Assembly (NCBI RefSeq): GCF_016406125.1
Contig: NZ_CP066339.1
Location: forward strand, 1,922,001 to 1,986,000
Length of the DNA stretch: 64,000 nucleotides
Direction: 5' to 3'
Source: Alicyclobacillus sp. SO9
GTDB lineage: Bacteria > Bacillota > Bacilli > Alicyclobacillales > Alicyclobacillaceae
The position numbers and the translations under genes are program-made. Below are positions 16,895 through 25,639 of this stretch, one piece after another; the stretch's first letter is position 1; each line of letters starts with the position of its first letter. Under the pieces are notes generated by a model, which searched no databases, was not told where the DNA came from, and worked only from the letters and a program-made list of their open reading frames with translations.

Positions 16895-17774
16895 TTACAT
16901 TTTAGGTTTGGGGGGACTGAGTTCCGCTGCGAGGCGCTCCGTAGCAGAATCCAGGTCCATGGAGCACCACTCTATCTCCCCCATGTGTAATCGAACCGTT
17001 GGCAATAGGCCCTTTGTGGCAGGTAAGAAGTCACGTAAGGTATCGTACCAAGCTCGTTGTTCGTCTCGATACGCAGGGTCATTATCCTTTGCGGAAATCA
17101 CACTGCATAGGCATTTCCATTTTTCTTGGTCAAAACCTAAGAGTAAGTCAGACGGGTAGTAGGTAAGCGTAAGTCGACGGGCGTCAGTAAAATGCTGCAC
17201 CTCATCAAAATTCCAGCACGAATCCAGGGTTGGGTAGGTAAATGTCACAAGGGGAGAGATTGTCTTGCTTAACAAATACTTGGTGACCTCTAAATTGCTG
17301 CAACCCTTGATAGATTTTGGCTAGTTGAGGGTAGTACGGGCTGTCTTCATAGGCAGTCAACTTTGATGAAACGTTGGCATTATAAGTAGATATCACTTCT
17401 CCATACAGATGCTTTAGGGATTGGATGACCACATCCTTGCACTTGGCGCAATGAGAATTGTGGTGGGTCTTAGATGAGTGAACGTCATGCTTCTTTGGAT
17501 TGCCAGTCGGAGAAGTCTGTGTACGTGTAACGATTTGAAAACCACGTGAGGCAAGGAATGTGTTGGTCTCTGTTCCGCCATTAAACGCTGACGAAGGGAG
17601 TTCCATGGCGTTTGCGAATTGATTGGCGACTGAAACAACATACTTTGGGGAGTAACCCTTTCCTTCATACCATAGATCATAAACGGCAGAAATACGACGC
17701 TTCGGTATCCCGTTAGCATCTATGTCAGCAAGAGCTTTCAGGACATGATTTCGGGAAATGTTTTCAGGTATCAA
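16895..17774 (-). pseudogene. ScoMcrA-head-domain nuclease-like protein, split by a one-base frameshift
   Basis: The N-terminal domain (IPENISRNHVLKALADID, then YDLWYEGKGYSPKYVVS and FNGGTETNTFL) matches the head domain of ScoMcrA-type modified-DNA restriction proteins. The C-terminal part contains FVKQDNLSPCDIYLPNPGF, then VLEFDEVQHFT, which could be a D...ExQ nuclease core; that reading is inference. The frame breaks at a run of four A on the plus strand (17207-17210). Removing one base joins EF to DEVQHFT without loss and gives about 292 residues. TTG 17774 is the likely start, nine bases after GGAGGGG. It overlaps the upstream partner by 11 bases. Confidence 0.7.
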
Positions 17775-18324
17775 TGAGCCTAGCCCCTCCAACTATGAAA
17801 CTCGTTATATTAGCAAAACCCTCATTGGCTGCAGTGACTCTTTCCAACTCTTTCGGTTGTTCCAAATTCAATCGTGCATCTCGTCCAAACAGTCGAGTCT
17901 GTTCCTCTGCAGAAAGCATTTTGAAAACTTTCAATATAGGTACAACGGGTTCTCCTTGAACCTGCCAATCCGCATAGGGTGCGACCATCTCCGGCATATC
18001 TTCATCGAATTTGATTGTAAGAGGAGGGACCCGTGTTGCGGTCTGCCACTCAGGCTCCCGGTTAGACCCAAACACACGCCGGACCTTGTATTTCCACCAC
18101 GGACATGTGGCGGCATGATAAAAGTAAATGTCCACGAGTTCTTTCCTAGAGAGCGCACTGGAATCTATCAGTTGAATAGTCTCGGGATGTCGTGATGAAG
18201 TAAGTTTTAGGAGTTCCAGGGCCTTATCAAATCCTTCATTCGCCGGATAAAGCGGTGAAAATGCGGTCGCGTCATACCAAAGGGTCACTCTGTTGACATG
18301 AAAGGTGTCAAGCGGTTTGTCCAT
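17764..18324 (-). CDS. Unknown protein paired with the McrA-head nuclease
   Basis: This 186-residue protein starts with ATG after AAAGGTGA and overlaps the downstream nuclease gene, so the pair was probably cotranslated. I do not recognise its family. It has no signal peptide or membrane segment. It contains two tryptophan-rich stretches, CPWWKYKVRR and YADWQVQGEP. Its tight link with a restriction-type head domain suggests a role in the same defence module, but no activity can be read from the sequence. Confidence 0.6.
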   Translation of the reverse strand: MDKPLDTFHVNRVTLWYDATAFSPLYPANEGFDKALELLKLTSSRHPETIQLIDSSALSRKELVDIYFYHAATCPWWKYKVRRVFGSNREPEWQTATRVPPLTIKFDEDMPEMVAPYADWQVQGEPVVPILKVFKMLSAEEQTRLFGRDARLNLEQPKELERVTAANEGFANITSFIVGGARLIDT

Positions 18325-18866
18325 AAGTTATCACCTTTGCAAATTATACCCCAGTCAGTGTCATTGGATGTCCAGATACCTCCGCATAAACCCCTGCTCA
18401 TCCTCTTTGCTTACGGACAGAATCAGAACTATGACAAACAGATCTTAAGTATGAGGATGTTCGAGAGCCGTTAAGACACCTTCTGGTTGAGTTTGGACCA
18501 CCTATAAAATTAATTTACCTGGAGCAACCGTTCGCAAGATTGGTTCGTGATGGCATATGGAGACTAAATGTGTCACTGGAATTCAAAAAAGGCTCTTTTC
18601 ATATAGATTGTTGCTTTCGGAACAAATATGTATAATGTTGGGAAATAGACGGTCAGACGCGCCGGCAAATACCGTCCCCGCCAGAGATATTTTTGAAAAA
18701 CTGTATAAAGACGTTCAAAGACCTCACAGGAAGCCCACTCACGGGTACTCGTTATTCAAATGGCTAAAATTCATGTGGAGTACGTTAGAGTGGCTTGAAT
18801 GTTTATATTAAATTGTTTTGGACAAATTTGTTTACATTTATAAACTAGATAATAGGGGTGATAAGT
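18325..18866. other. Intergenic stretch, possible decayed coding sequence
   Basis: No intact gene is visible. A start-less plus-strand frame around 18433-18630 reads like protein (including LRHLLVEFGPPIKLIYLEQP) before a stop, but I cannot assign a family. The 255-base open frame at 18557-18811 overlaps it in another frame and lacks a ribosome site. AT-rich sequence precedes the next small gene. Confidence 0.3.
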
Positions 18867-19109
18867 ATGTGGCGTGTACAAGTATGGAACGAAGAACACA
18901 TTGTCGAAGCGTTTCTGCTCGATAAAGAGGAAGATGCAAGAATGAAGGAGGAGGAGTTGCGAGAAACCTATTTCCAACCCGAATACACAATTAAGTCGGA
19001 GCAAACGCCATCTTTAGACATGAAATTCACAAGGAAAGGAAAAATCGTCAAGGGTATGGGAGACCTACTACAAGCAATCGTCGATCTCATGCCACCAGGC
19101 GGTTTTTGA
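18867..19109 (+). CDS. Small hypothetical protein, 80 residues
   Basis: ATG 18867 lies eight bases after AGGGG, and the frame runs to a TGA at 19109. The product, MWRVQVWNEEHIVEAFLLDK at its start, is charged and soluble with an acidic helix (EEDARMKEEELRE). I do not recognise it. The ribosome site and well-formed amphipathic pattern support a real gene. It has no obvious operon partner. Confidence 0.5.
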   Translation: MWRVQVWNEEHIVEAFLLDKEEDARMKEEELRETYFQPEYTIKSEQTPSLDMKFTRKGKIVKGMGDLLQAIVDLMPPGGF

Positions 19110-19451
19110 ATAAGGGACTATAATTGTCCTATGGGATCTCTCGCAAAAAACTTTAGTACGACTCTGAAGTGTTAACCGGGTTTCAAGGTGAGGCGAAGCC
19201 TCATTCAGGGCGACCTTCTTGAGATTTTCACCGCATTTCAACTTCCTGTTCCTTGAGCAACAATGTCTGCGAAAACAGCCTTAAAGTTGTTTCATCGGGG
19301 TGTATTTACAATCTCACAAAACTTGGACATGCTTGTATGGGAAGAAACTCATGGGTCAATTGCCTTTAAGGACTGACTTATGCTTGAAACCTATATTCCA
19401 GATAATATAGAGAGACTAAAATGAAAAGTCATGTAGAGGAGGGTGTCACGA
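19110..19451. other. Intergenic stretch without recognisable genes
   Basis: Nothing coding is visible. A weak inverted repeat near the start (GGAC ... GTCC) might end the small upstream gene. AGAGGAGGG just before 19452 is the ribosome site of the peptidase gene. Confidence 0.35.
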
Positions 19452-20189
19452 ATGCGCCAAATCATCGCTATGGGTGGTGGTGGATTTTCGATGCAACCAG
19501 ACAACCCGCTGCTTGACGAATACGTTTTGAGTCAGGTACCGAAGCATCGGCCAAAGGTCTGTTTTGTCCCGACGGCCAGCGGGGACTCTGAATCCTATGT
19601 TGAGCGATTCTATGCTGCGTTTCGGAATTTAGATTGTGAACCATCGCATCTCTCGTTGTTCCGCCTTCCAACGACTGACTTAGAGTCTTTCGTACTGGAA
19701 AAAGACATCCTATACGTGGGTGGCGGGAATACAAAGAACCTGCTTGCTTTGTGGCGAGACTGGGGACTCGATAGCATCATGAAGCTTGCGTGGGAGAACG
19801 GGATTGTGCTGGCCGGTGTAAGCGCTGGTTCTATCTGCTGGTTTGAGGAAGGACTTACGGATTCATTCGGTGTGACGCTCGATGGGCTGTCCTGCCTGGG
19901 ATTCTTGCCTGGGTCCAATTGCCCCCATTATGACGGTGAATCAGAACGGCGTCCAACGTTTCATCGTTTGCTTCAACATCGGCGGATTGGACCTGGCCTG
20001 GCTGCGGAAGATGGTGTGGCATTCCATTTTATTGGTACTGAATTGAAGGCGACCGTCAGTTCTCGACCGAATGCTCGAGGATATCGATTGTCGATGGGGG
20101 AGAACGGGGTGCGGGAAGAGGAAATTGTGCCAGAGTACCTCGGAGAGATGCCATCAAGGAACCCCGACACATACGGAGGTTCGATATGA
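19452..20189 (+). CDS. Peptidase S51 family protein (peptidase E-like)
   Basis: This protein of about 245 residues has the class I amidotransferase-like fold of peptidase E. The nucleophile serine sits in GVSAGSICW, and the strand motif ILYVGGGNTKNLL is typical. Peptidase E cleaves Asp-X dipeptides; relatives act on cyanophycin. ATG 19452 is eight bases after AGAGGAGGG. The stop overlaps the next gene's ATG, so the peptidase is cotranscribed with the GNAT-VOC fusion. Confidence 0.85.
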   Translation: MRQIIAMGGGGFSMQPDNPLLDEYVLSQVPKHRPKVCFVPTASGDSESYVERFYAAFRNLDCEPSHLSLFRLPTTDLESFVLEKDILYVGGGNTKNLLALWRDWGLDSIMKLAWENGIVLAGVSAGSICWFEEGLTDSFGVTLDGLSCLGFLPGSNCPHYDGESERRPTFHRLLQHRRIGPGLAAEDGVAFHFIGTELKATVSSRPNARGYRLSMGENGVREEEIVPEYLGEMPSRNPDTYGGSI

Positions 20190-21103
20190 CAGACATCCGT
20201 GTCTTGACAGTACTGGATGCTGCCGCATATCGGGATGTTCGAATTCAAGCCCTCAGAACGAATCCCGAGGCGTTTGCAACGACATACGAGGATTACCAAT
20301 TGAGGTCCATCGAGCAGGTGGCCGCTCAGCTAGATCCGGATGCGGACCATTTCACACTCGGTGCATTCATGGAAGGCAGTGAAAAGCTTGTTGGGACCGC
20401 AGCCCTTGTGCGGGAGCACGCACCCAAGATGCGCCACATTGCCAACGTTTTCGCCATGTATGTGACGCCTGATGCCCGCCGGAAGGGTGTCGGTCGGAAT
20501 TTGCTAACCGAGATTGTTCGTAGAGCCAGGCAGATTGACGGGGTCGAGCAACTGAGACTGAGTGTCATCCGAGACAATGACGCAGCGATTTCCCTGTATC
20601 AGTCGATGGGATTTCAGACCTTTGGAATCGAGCCGAATGCACGCAAAACAGCAGAGAGGTCATGGGATGAGGTGCATATGGTGTTGCCACTGAAAGCAGA
20701 GCGGTATTTGCCCGACGCGACGAGAGGCTTCAGCCACGTGACCATCAACGTGTCAAATTTGGAACAATCTCTTTCGTTTTATACCGGGACGCTTGGCATG
20801 AAGCTTGCTCATCAAGGTCGATGGGATGCCTACCTGGAGTGGGGCACGGCATGGGTCTGCCTGCAGGAGCAGTCGGGGCTTGCTCCACAGCAATCCCACA
20901 TCGGCGTCGATCATGTGGCTCTCTACATTACTGAAGACAGGTTTCATGCGATGGTAGAAGTCCTTCGGGCAAGCAATACCCCGATTGTGCGAGGTCCCGT
21001 TGAACGGGGAGGTGGCTGGACCGTCAATTTTCTCGATGGCGATGGTACGCAGCTCGAGTTTCACACGGGCACCCTGGCGGGACGAATGAAGGTGTGGAAA
21101 TGA
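20186..21103 (+). CDS. GNAT acetyltransferase fused to a VOC/FosX-like domain
   Basis: This 305-residue protein has two enzyme domains. Residues about 1-170 are a GNAT acetyltransferase with the acetyl-CoA loop RRKGVGRNLL and the helix DNDAAISLYQSMGF. Residues about 178-300 are a vicinal oxygen chelate domain resembling fosfomycin-modifying FosX/FosB proteins, with potential metal ligands in FSHVTINV, GVDHVALYI and LEFHTG. Stand-alone forms of both domains are linked to detoxification or drug resistance. Whether the fusion confers resistance cannot be told. The start overlaps the upstream peptidase stop. Confidence 0.85.
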   Translation: MTDIRVLTVLDAAAYRDVRIQALRTNPEAFATTYEDYQLRSIEQVAAQLDPDADHFTLGAFMEGSEKLVGTAALVREHAPKMRHIANVFAMYVTPDARRKGVGRNLLTEIVRRARQIDGVEQLRLSVIRDNDAAISLYQSMGFQTFGIEPNARKTAERSWDEVHMVLPLKAERYLPDATRGFSHVTINVSNLEQSLSFYTGTLGMKLAHQGRWDAYLEWGTAWVCLQEQSGLAPQQSHIGVDHVALYITEDRFHAMVEVLRASNTPIVRGPVERGGGWTVNFLDGDGTQLEFHTGTLAGRMKVWK

Positions 21104-21106
21104 AGG

Positions 21107-21331
21107 AGCGTAATCGACTTTGGGGACAGCGGTATAGGCGATCCCGCTTACGACGTGATGGATGAGCTTCTGCCTTGGTACGATAATCCAATGGACAGCT
21201 CATTCCGTGCTAGACAAAGATTCTACCGTCGGTTGGTGCCGTTCCACAGCGTGCTGTACGGACTGGAGACCGGGGATGAGGTGCTGGTTTCGCATGGACT
21301 GCGAGAGGTGGCAGCGAAATTTGGGGGTTGA
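21107..21331 (+). pseudogene. Aminoglycoside phosphotransferase C-terminal remnant
   Basis: The frame reads VIDFGDSGIGDPAYDVM, the Mg-binding aspartate motif and helix of the APH/choline kinase family, and continues about 50 residues to a natural stop. The N-terminal kinase lobe and the catalytic HGD loop are absent, and no start precedes it. It is therefore a 75-codon fragment left by deletion. Confidence 0.75.
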
Positions 21332-21507
21332 GATGTCCCTCTGCTCATGGTTCGAGCGTCTACATGCCATCTTGTCTACATTCCGAAAAATTCGTGCTGA
21401 AGGTGGCCATGGGCCCTAATGAATAACAGATAGGTAATACCAGTGGCGGAATGGCATTACCGCAGCTAACAGTCAGCGAAGGCTTCTGACGTGAAGGGGA
21501 TGGTTCT

Positions 21508-22026
21508 GTGAACCGAATCGCAATTATTGGCTCACCCGGAGCAGGTAAGTCTACCTTCGCTCGCCTCCTTGGTGACCTGACAGGTATTGAAGTCTTCCAC
21601 TTAGACGGCCTCTTTTGGAACCCCGGTTGGGTCGAAACGCCGAGAGCAGCGTGGATACAGCTGCAAGAGAAACTTGTACAGCGTCCATCGTGGATTATCG
21701 ACGGGAACTATGGATCTACCATGGACATTCGTATTCAAGCTGCAGACACGGTCATTTTTCTGGATTTTCCTCGTTACATCTGTCTGTGGAGAGCAATCAA
21801 GCGAGCTGTGCAGTTTCGAGGCAAAACTCGCCCCGACATGGGAGAGGGGTGTGCCGAGAAGATTGACCTGGAGTTTATCCAATACATATGGGGATTCAGA
21901 AGGCGAGAGGACGATAAGATCAATCGAAGACTCAATGATGCAATCGAAGAAGGCAAACAGGTCATCCGCTTGAGGACCAATGCTGAGGTGGATGCATATT
22001 TGACGTCCTTGCCACCTCATGGATGA
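21508..22026 (+). CDS. P-loop nucleotide-binding protein, FlaR/DNA topology modulation type
   Basis: This 172-residue protein begins with a Walker A motif, GSPGAGKST (residues 8-16), and has the pattern FHLDGLFWNPGW then WIIDGNYGST of the AAA_18/adenylate-kinase-like group annotated as topology modulation protein FlaR. The biochemical role of this group is poorly defined; a small-molecule kinase is plausible. It starts at GTG 21508 after AAGGGGA. Its neighbours, a phosphotransferase remnant and a GNAT-VOC protein, fit a loose detoxification neighbourhood. Confidence 0.75.
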   Translation: MNRIAIIGSPGAGKSTFARLLGDLTGIEVFHLDGLFWNPGWVETPRAAWIQLQEKLVQRPSWIIDGNYGSTMDIRIQAADTVIFLDFPRYICLWRAIKRAVQFRGKTRPDMGEGCAEKIDLEFIQYIWGFRRREDDKINRRLNDAIEEGKQVIRLRTNAEVDAYLTSLPPHG

Positions 22027-22398
22027 GACGTTGAGGACGATGGCAGCCAGTAATTAGCCATCAGCCTAAGCGATACCTGATAATTCTGCAGCTTGTTGAG
22101 GGGTTTCACTGAAGAACGAAATGAGTGCAAGCGCTAAACTAACTATGATTCAATCACTTATCAAGTACCTCTCCAATCCACATACCAAACTTTTCATGTT
22201 CATGCCTCACTTCGCACGAGCGGTGGTGCTCCAATTAGACTATAAAACCGGATACTTATGGATGATACTCAATAGTGAATAATGGTCTTAAGAATAGAGA
22301 ATTTTATCTCTACACTTGTTATAATTAGAATTTGGGTTTGAGGCCCCGGCGGAGTTCTATTGTTGGAAAGTTATGCCGGATAACCTGGAGGAATTCGA
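22027..22398. other. Intergenic region upstream of the stress protein gene
   Basis: No gene is visible. TATAAT occurs at 22320-22325, about 75 bases before the stress protein start, but no convincing -35 box is 17 bases upstream. The ribosome site CTGGAGGA precedes ATG 22399. Confidence 0.35.
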
Positions 22399-22866
22399 AT
22401 GAAGGTTTTACTCGCACATGATGGCACGCATGCTTCTGTTGAAGCCTTAAAGTGGGTTGGGGATTTTGCTGAGCAAAACTTAGATGCTGAAATAGTTATC
22501 GTCCATGTTACGTCTGACAATGACCTCCCTTATGGCATGCTCGTTCCGGACGATCAGCTTACAAAGGTTTCATCACTGGCTCGGGAAGTGGAGGAATCAG
22601 CTAAAGATTTCTCAATGGAGCATTGGCACAACAAGGTGCGCTTTGAGCACTACATTGGCTCTCCAGTGAATGTGATTTTGGAAACAGCAAAGCTGGAAGA
22701 TGTAGATTTAGTAGTAATGGGTTCGGGGCCACAAAGACGCTTCTTATGGTGGCTCTCTTCGAATGTAAGTCATCGTGTTTCCAAAAAAATAGAGGTACCA
22801 GTTGTGATTGTAAAAATCAACAAAGAAATACCAATCACATCACTGAAGCGCGTGACTGCTCCTTAA
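22399..22866 (+). CDS. Universal stress protein (UspA family)
   Basis: This 155-residue single-domain Usp starts with KVLLAHDGTHASVEAL and has the ATP-binding-type loop VMGSGPQRRFLWWLSSNVSHRV near the C-terminus. The usual G-2x-G-9x-G-S/T pattern is only partly kept. Such proteins accumulate in stress and often bind ATP. The gene stands alone before the catabolic cluster, with no overlap in either direction. Confidence 0.88.
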   Translation: MKVLLAHDGTHASVEALKWVGDFAEQNLDAEIVIVHVTSDNDLPYGMLVPDDQLTKVSSLAREVEESAKDFSMEHWHNKVRFEHYIGSPVNVILETAKLEDVDLVVMGSGPQRRFLWWLSSNVSHRVSKKIEVPVVIVKINKEIPITSLKRVTAP

Positions 22867-22972
22867 AGTTTTCTCAAGGGTTTTGTACAATTTGAAGTAT
22901 ATCTACGACCCAGCAGTTTTTTCAACGCAAGTTCCCCGGGCAATTATTTTCCGTCACTAACGAACAAATATT

Positions 22973-23020
22973 TTGACAAAACAGAATATATCAAATATAC
23001 TTTGTCATAATATCAAATAT
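22973..23020 (+). promoter_or_regulatory. Strong promoter with TATCAAATAT repeats for the catabolic cluster
   Basis: TTGACA (22973-22978) and TATACT (22996-23001) are exactly 17 bases apart. TATCAAATAT occurs at 22989-22998, overlapping the -10, and again at 23011-23020, 22 bases further on. After the second copy the unit ATCAAA repeats three times with a 7-base period. The same 10-mer recurs at 25551-25560 ahead of the transporter gene. A regulator of this cluster, possibly the GntR protein at 27204, is the likely ligand. Confidence 0.65.
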
Positions 23021-23112
23021 CAAAAATCAAATTAGAGTGAAATGACTGTTGAACTGTAGGTTCGAAGGTTATTTCATGAAAATTTGCTCGGCTAGGAGTG
23101 GTGAGTAGAGTC

Positions 23113-23943
23113 ATGGATCTCCAACGTCTGGGGATAAGTGCCATTACTACGAATCGCTGGACTCTGGAGGAAGATGTCTTGAGATACGCAAGACATGGAA
23201 TTCCACACATAGGCATCTGGTCCCATAAATGTGAGGATAGTTTATACGGGGATGTTTATAAGTTAGTGACACAACACGGTATGCGTGTGTCGAATCTATG
23301 CTTCAGCGGGATGTTCACGGGAACGTCTAAGACAGAGCGCCAAGAGGCAGTAGCCAACGCAAAAAGATTTGTAGATTATACAAAAGAATTGCAGGCTGGT
23401 TGTCTGCTGATAGTCAGTGGTCCCATTCAATCTCATAGCTTACGGCAAGCCTTAGCCTATGTGAAGGACGGACTCTGTCAAGTAACCGAATACGCAGAGA
23501 AGCAAGGGGTTGATCTCGGCTTAGAAGCCCTTCATCCTTTGGAGTTAACGAGCTTTTCTGTTCTCAATAAATTATCTGCAGCCATTGAATTGGTTCACGA
23601 TATTAACTCAGAGCGGCTTGGCTTCTTTCTAGATACATACAATAATGGTTGGGACCCTGATTTTCTAGAGGAAATCAACTATTGTAAAGGCAAAATTAAG
23701 GGTGTTCATCTAGCCGATTGGAGGAACCCAGCAAGAACCTTGATGGACCGTGTACTTCCGTCTCATGGTGTACTTCCCATTACAGATATTATGGCGGTGA
23801 TTGAACACACTGGGTATACAGGTCCATACGAACTTGAGATTTTCTCCGAAGAATTGTGGGCGCTTGATTACGATAAGTTAATTGAAGATTTTAAAAAATG
23901 GTTTGTCCAGTTAGAAGTGGGGGGGTGTGAGAGGGGTGTTTGA
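23113..23943 (+). CDS. Sugar phosphate isomerase/epimerase family TIM-barrel protein
   Basis: This protein of about 276 residues is of the xylose-isomerase-like TIM-barrel (AP endonuclease 2) fold. Metal-ligand positions appear in LGLEALHPL, FFLDTYNN, GVHLADW and the final YELEIFSEE. The family covers hydroxypyruvate isomerase, inosose dehydratase and many unassigned lyases. ATG 23113 or the upstream GTG codons (23098, 23101) could start it; AGGAG at 23094-23098 makes the choice uncertain. It is the first gene after a strong promoter and overlaps the following oxidoreductase gene. Confidence 0.8.
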   Translation: MDLQRLGISAITTNRWTLEEDVLRYARHGIPHIGIWSHKCEDSLYGDVYKLVTQHGMRVSNLCFSGMFTGTSKTERQEAVANAKRFVDYTKELQAGCLLIVSGPIQSHSLRQALAYVKDGLCQVTEYAEKQGVDLGLEALHPLELTSFSVLNKLSAAIELVHDINSERLGFFLDTYNNGWDPDFLEEINYCKGKIKGVHLADWRNPARTLMDRVLPSHGVLPITDIMAVIEHTGYTGPYELEIFSEELWALDYDKLIEDFKKWFVQLEVGGCERGV

Positions 23944-25513
23944 TACAGACATTATTGTCATAGGGTCTGGACATAATGGTCTGGCGGCAGCATTGATCCT
24001 TGCAAAAGCTGGGCTTAAGGTGACCGTCCTCGAGCAATCCAATGTTCCTGGGGGAGCCGCAAAAACTGCAGAACTAACGTTACCAGGGTTAAAGCACGAT
24101 TTATATGCAACAAATATCGGGCTCTTCTTGGGCTCCCAAGTTTACAGTGAATTTGGTACAGAACTTCATCAACACGGGTTGGAAATTGCAGCTTCTGACA
24201 AACCGTTTGCGAGCGTATTTCCTGATAACGACGCGGTTCGAGTTTCGACCGATTCGGCACATACCCGAGCCGAATTTGCAAGACAGTCAGAAGGGGATGC
24301 AGAGTCCTGGGAGGAACTTTTAAATTACTTCAAGGATGTGTCCTCCTATTTACTTCCTATTTTACAGTTGCCGATGCCGTCTGTAGCTTTGGCAAGACAC
24401 CTATATCGTACATACAGGTATCTCGGGCGTGAACGGGCACTGGACTTAATTCAACTCATTCTCAAATCACCTCGTCAATTCGCTGAACAGTGGTTTACTT
24501 CGGAAAAGATTCGTTCCCTATTTATTCCCTGGGGCTTCCATTTAGACTATGGACCGGATGTTGCAGGAGGAGCGCTCTTCCCATTTATTGAGGTTCCAAT
24601 GGACTTTATGAATGGCATGGCGCTCGCAAAAGGTGGGGTAGGGAATCTTATCTCTGCAATGGTGCAACTTTTGGAATCAATGGGCGGACAACTCGTCCTA
24701 AACACAGAAGTAAAAGAGATTATCATTCGGCAAAATAAAGCTGTCGGTGTAAGGACAACCAACGGAAATAATATCGTGGCCAAACGTGGTGTGCTCGCCA
24801 ATGTGACCCCAAGTCAATTGATTAAAAGACTGATTCCACCTGAGGCCTTGCCGTCTCAATATGTGAAAAAGATGCAGAAATTCAGATACGGTCCAGGAAC
24901 AATGATGATCCATTTGGCAATGGACGGCCCCCTGCAATGGAACGCTGGTTCAGACCTGCAAGATTACTGTTACGTTCATATCGGCCCCTATATTGCCGAC
25001 GTTGCTAGGACGTATACGGAGTGTCTAAATGGTACGCTGCCTGGAAGTCCAATGCTCGTTGTAGGACAGCAGTCTATGGTCGACGCCTCGAGAAGCGCGA
25101 ACGGTAAGCATACCTTGTGGATACAAGTTCGTGCCGTACCTTCTTCTGTAAAAAATGATGCCTTTCAGGAGATTAAACCCAGCACATGGAGTGAAATGAA
25201 GGAACCGTTCGCCGACCGAGTGTTACAAAAGGTTACGCAGTATGCTCCCAACTTGAAAGACATTGTCCTTGATAAAAGAGTGTTGTCACCGTGGGATCTA
25301 CAAGTGGATAACCCAAATTTGGAGGGAGGAGATAGCGTTTCTGGCAGTCATCATTTGGACCAGAACTATATTTTTCGCCCATTTCCGGGTTGGTCTAAGC
25401 ATGTGACACCGATTCGCAGCCTTTATCTATGTGGCGCTTCCACGTGGCCGGGCGGTGGACTTAATGCCGCGTCGGGATACTTAGCTGCACAACAAATACT
25501 GAAGAGGAGGTGA
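23927..25513 (+). CDS. Phytoene-desaturase-like FAD/NAD(P) oxidoreductase
   Basis: This 528-residue flavoprotein opens with the dinucleotide-binding motif IIVIGSGHNGLAAALILAKA and has the carotenoid-desaturase/PYROXD2-like layout. The C-terminal FAD signature is YLCGASTWPGGGLNAASG. No carotenoid genes are nearby, so a desaturation or amine oxidation step in the surrounding catabolic pathway is more likely. It starts at GTG 23927 within the end of the preceding gene. The substrate is unknown. Confidence 0.82.
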   Translation: MRGVFDTDIIVIGSGHNGLAAALILAKAGLKVTVLEQSNVPGGAAKTAELTLPGLKHDLYATNIGLFLGSQVYSEFGTELHQHGLEIAASDKPFASVFPDNDAVRVSTDSAHTRAEFARQSEGDAESWEELLNYFKDVSSYLLPILQLPMPSVALARHLYRTYRYLGRERALDLIQLILKSPRQFAEQWFTSEKIRSLFIPWGFHLDYGPDVAGGALFPFIEVPMDFMNGMALAKGGVGNLISAMVQLLESMGGQLVLNTEVKEIIIRQNKAVGVRTTNGNNIVAKRGVLANVTPSQLIKRLIPPEALPSQYVKKMQKFRYGPGTMMIHLAMDGPLQWNAGSDLQDYCYVHIGPYIADVARTYTECLNGTLPGSPMLVVGQQSMVDASRSANGKHTLWIQVRAVPSSVKNDAFQEIKPSTWSEMKEPFADRVLQKVTQYAPNLKDIVLDKRVLSPWDLQVDNPNLEGGDSVSGSHHLDQNYIFRPFPGWSKHVTPIRSLYLCGASTWPGGGLNAASGYLAAQQILKRR

Positions 25514-25550
25514 GGCGCAGGTCGAATATATGTCAGTCTGGTTCATGATT

Positions 25551-25571
25551 TATCAAATATCAAATATTTTG
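25551..25571 (+). promoter_or_regulatory. TATCAAA direct repeats upstream of the NCS1 transporter
   Basis: TATCAAATAT (25551-25560) is followed in phase by a second CAAATATTTTG. The 10-mer is identical to the two copies at 22989 and 23011, which flank the start of the cluster promoter. It probably marks a second regulated promoter or internal control point. Confidence 0.5.
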
Positions 25572-25639
25572 TTTCAATGAACAACACACAACTCCTTAGA
25601 ACTCGCTTGATAAAAGTTTACGAGTGGGGGGTATTAGCA

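Noticed and set aside
18557-18811. Possible 84-residue protein gene
   Set aside because: No ribosome site, no recognisable family, and it overlaps a more protein-like but start-less frame.
21162-21419. 85-codon open frame on the plus strand
   Set aside because: It is an out-of-frame shadow of the aminoglycoside phosphotransferase remnant, whose motifs lie in another frame.
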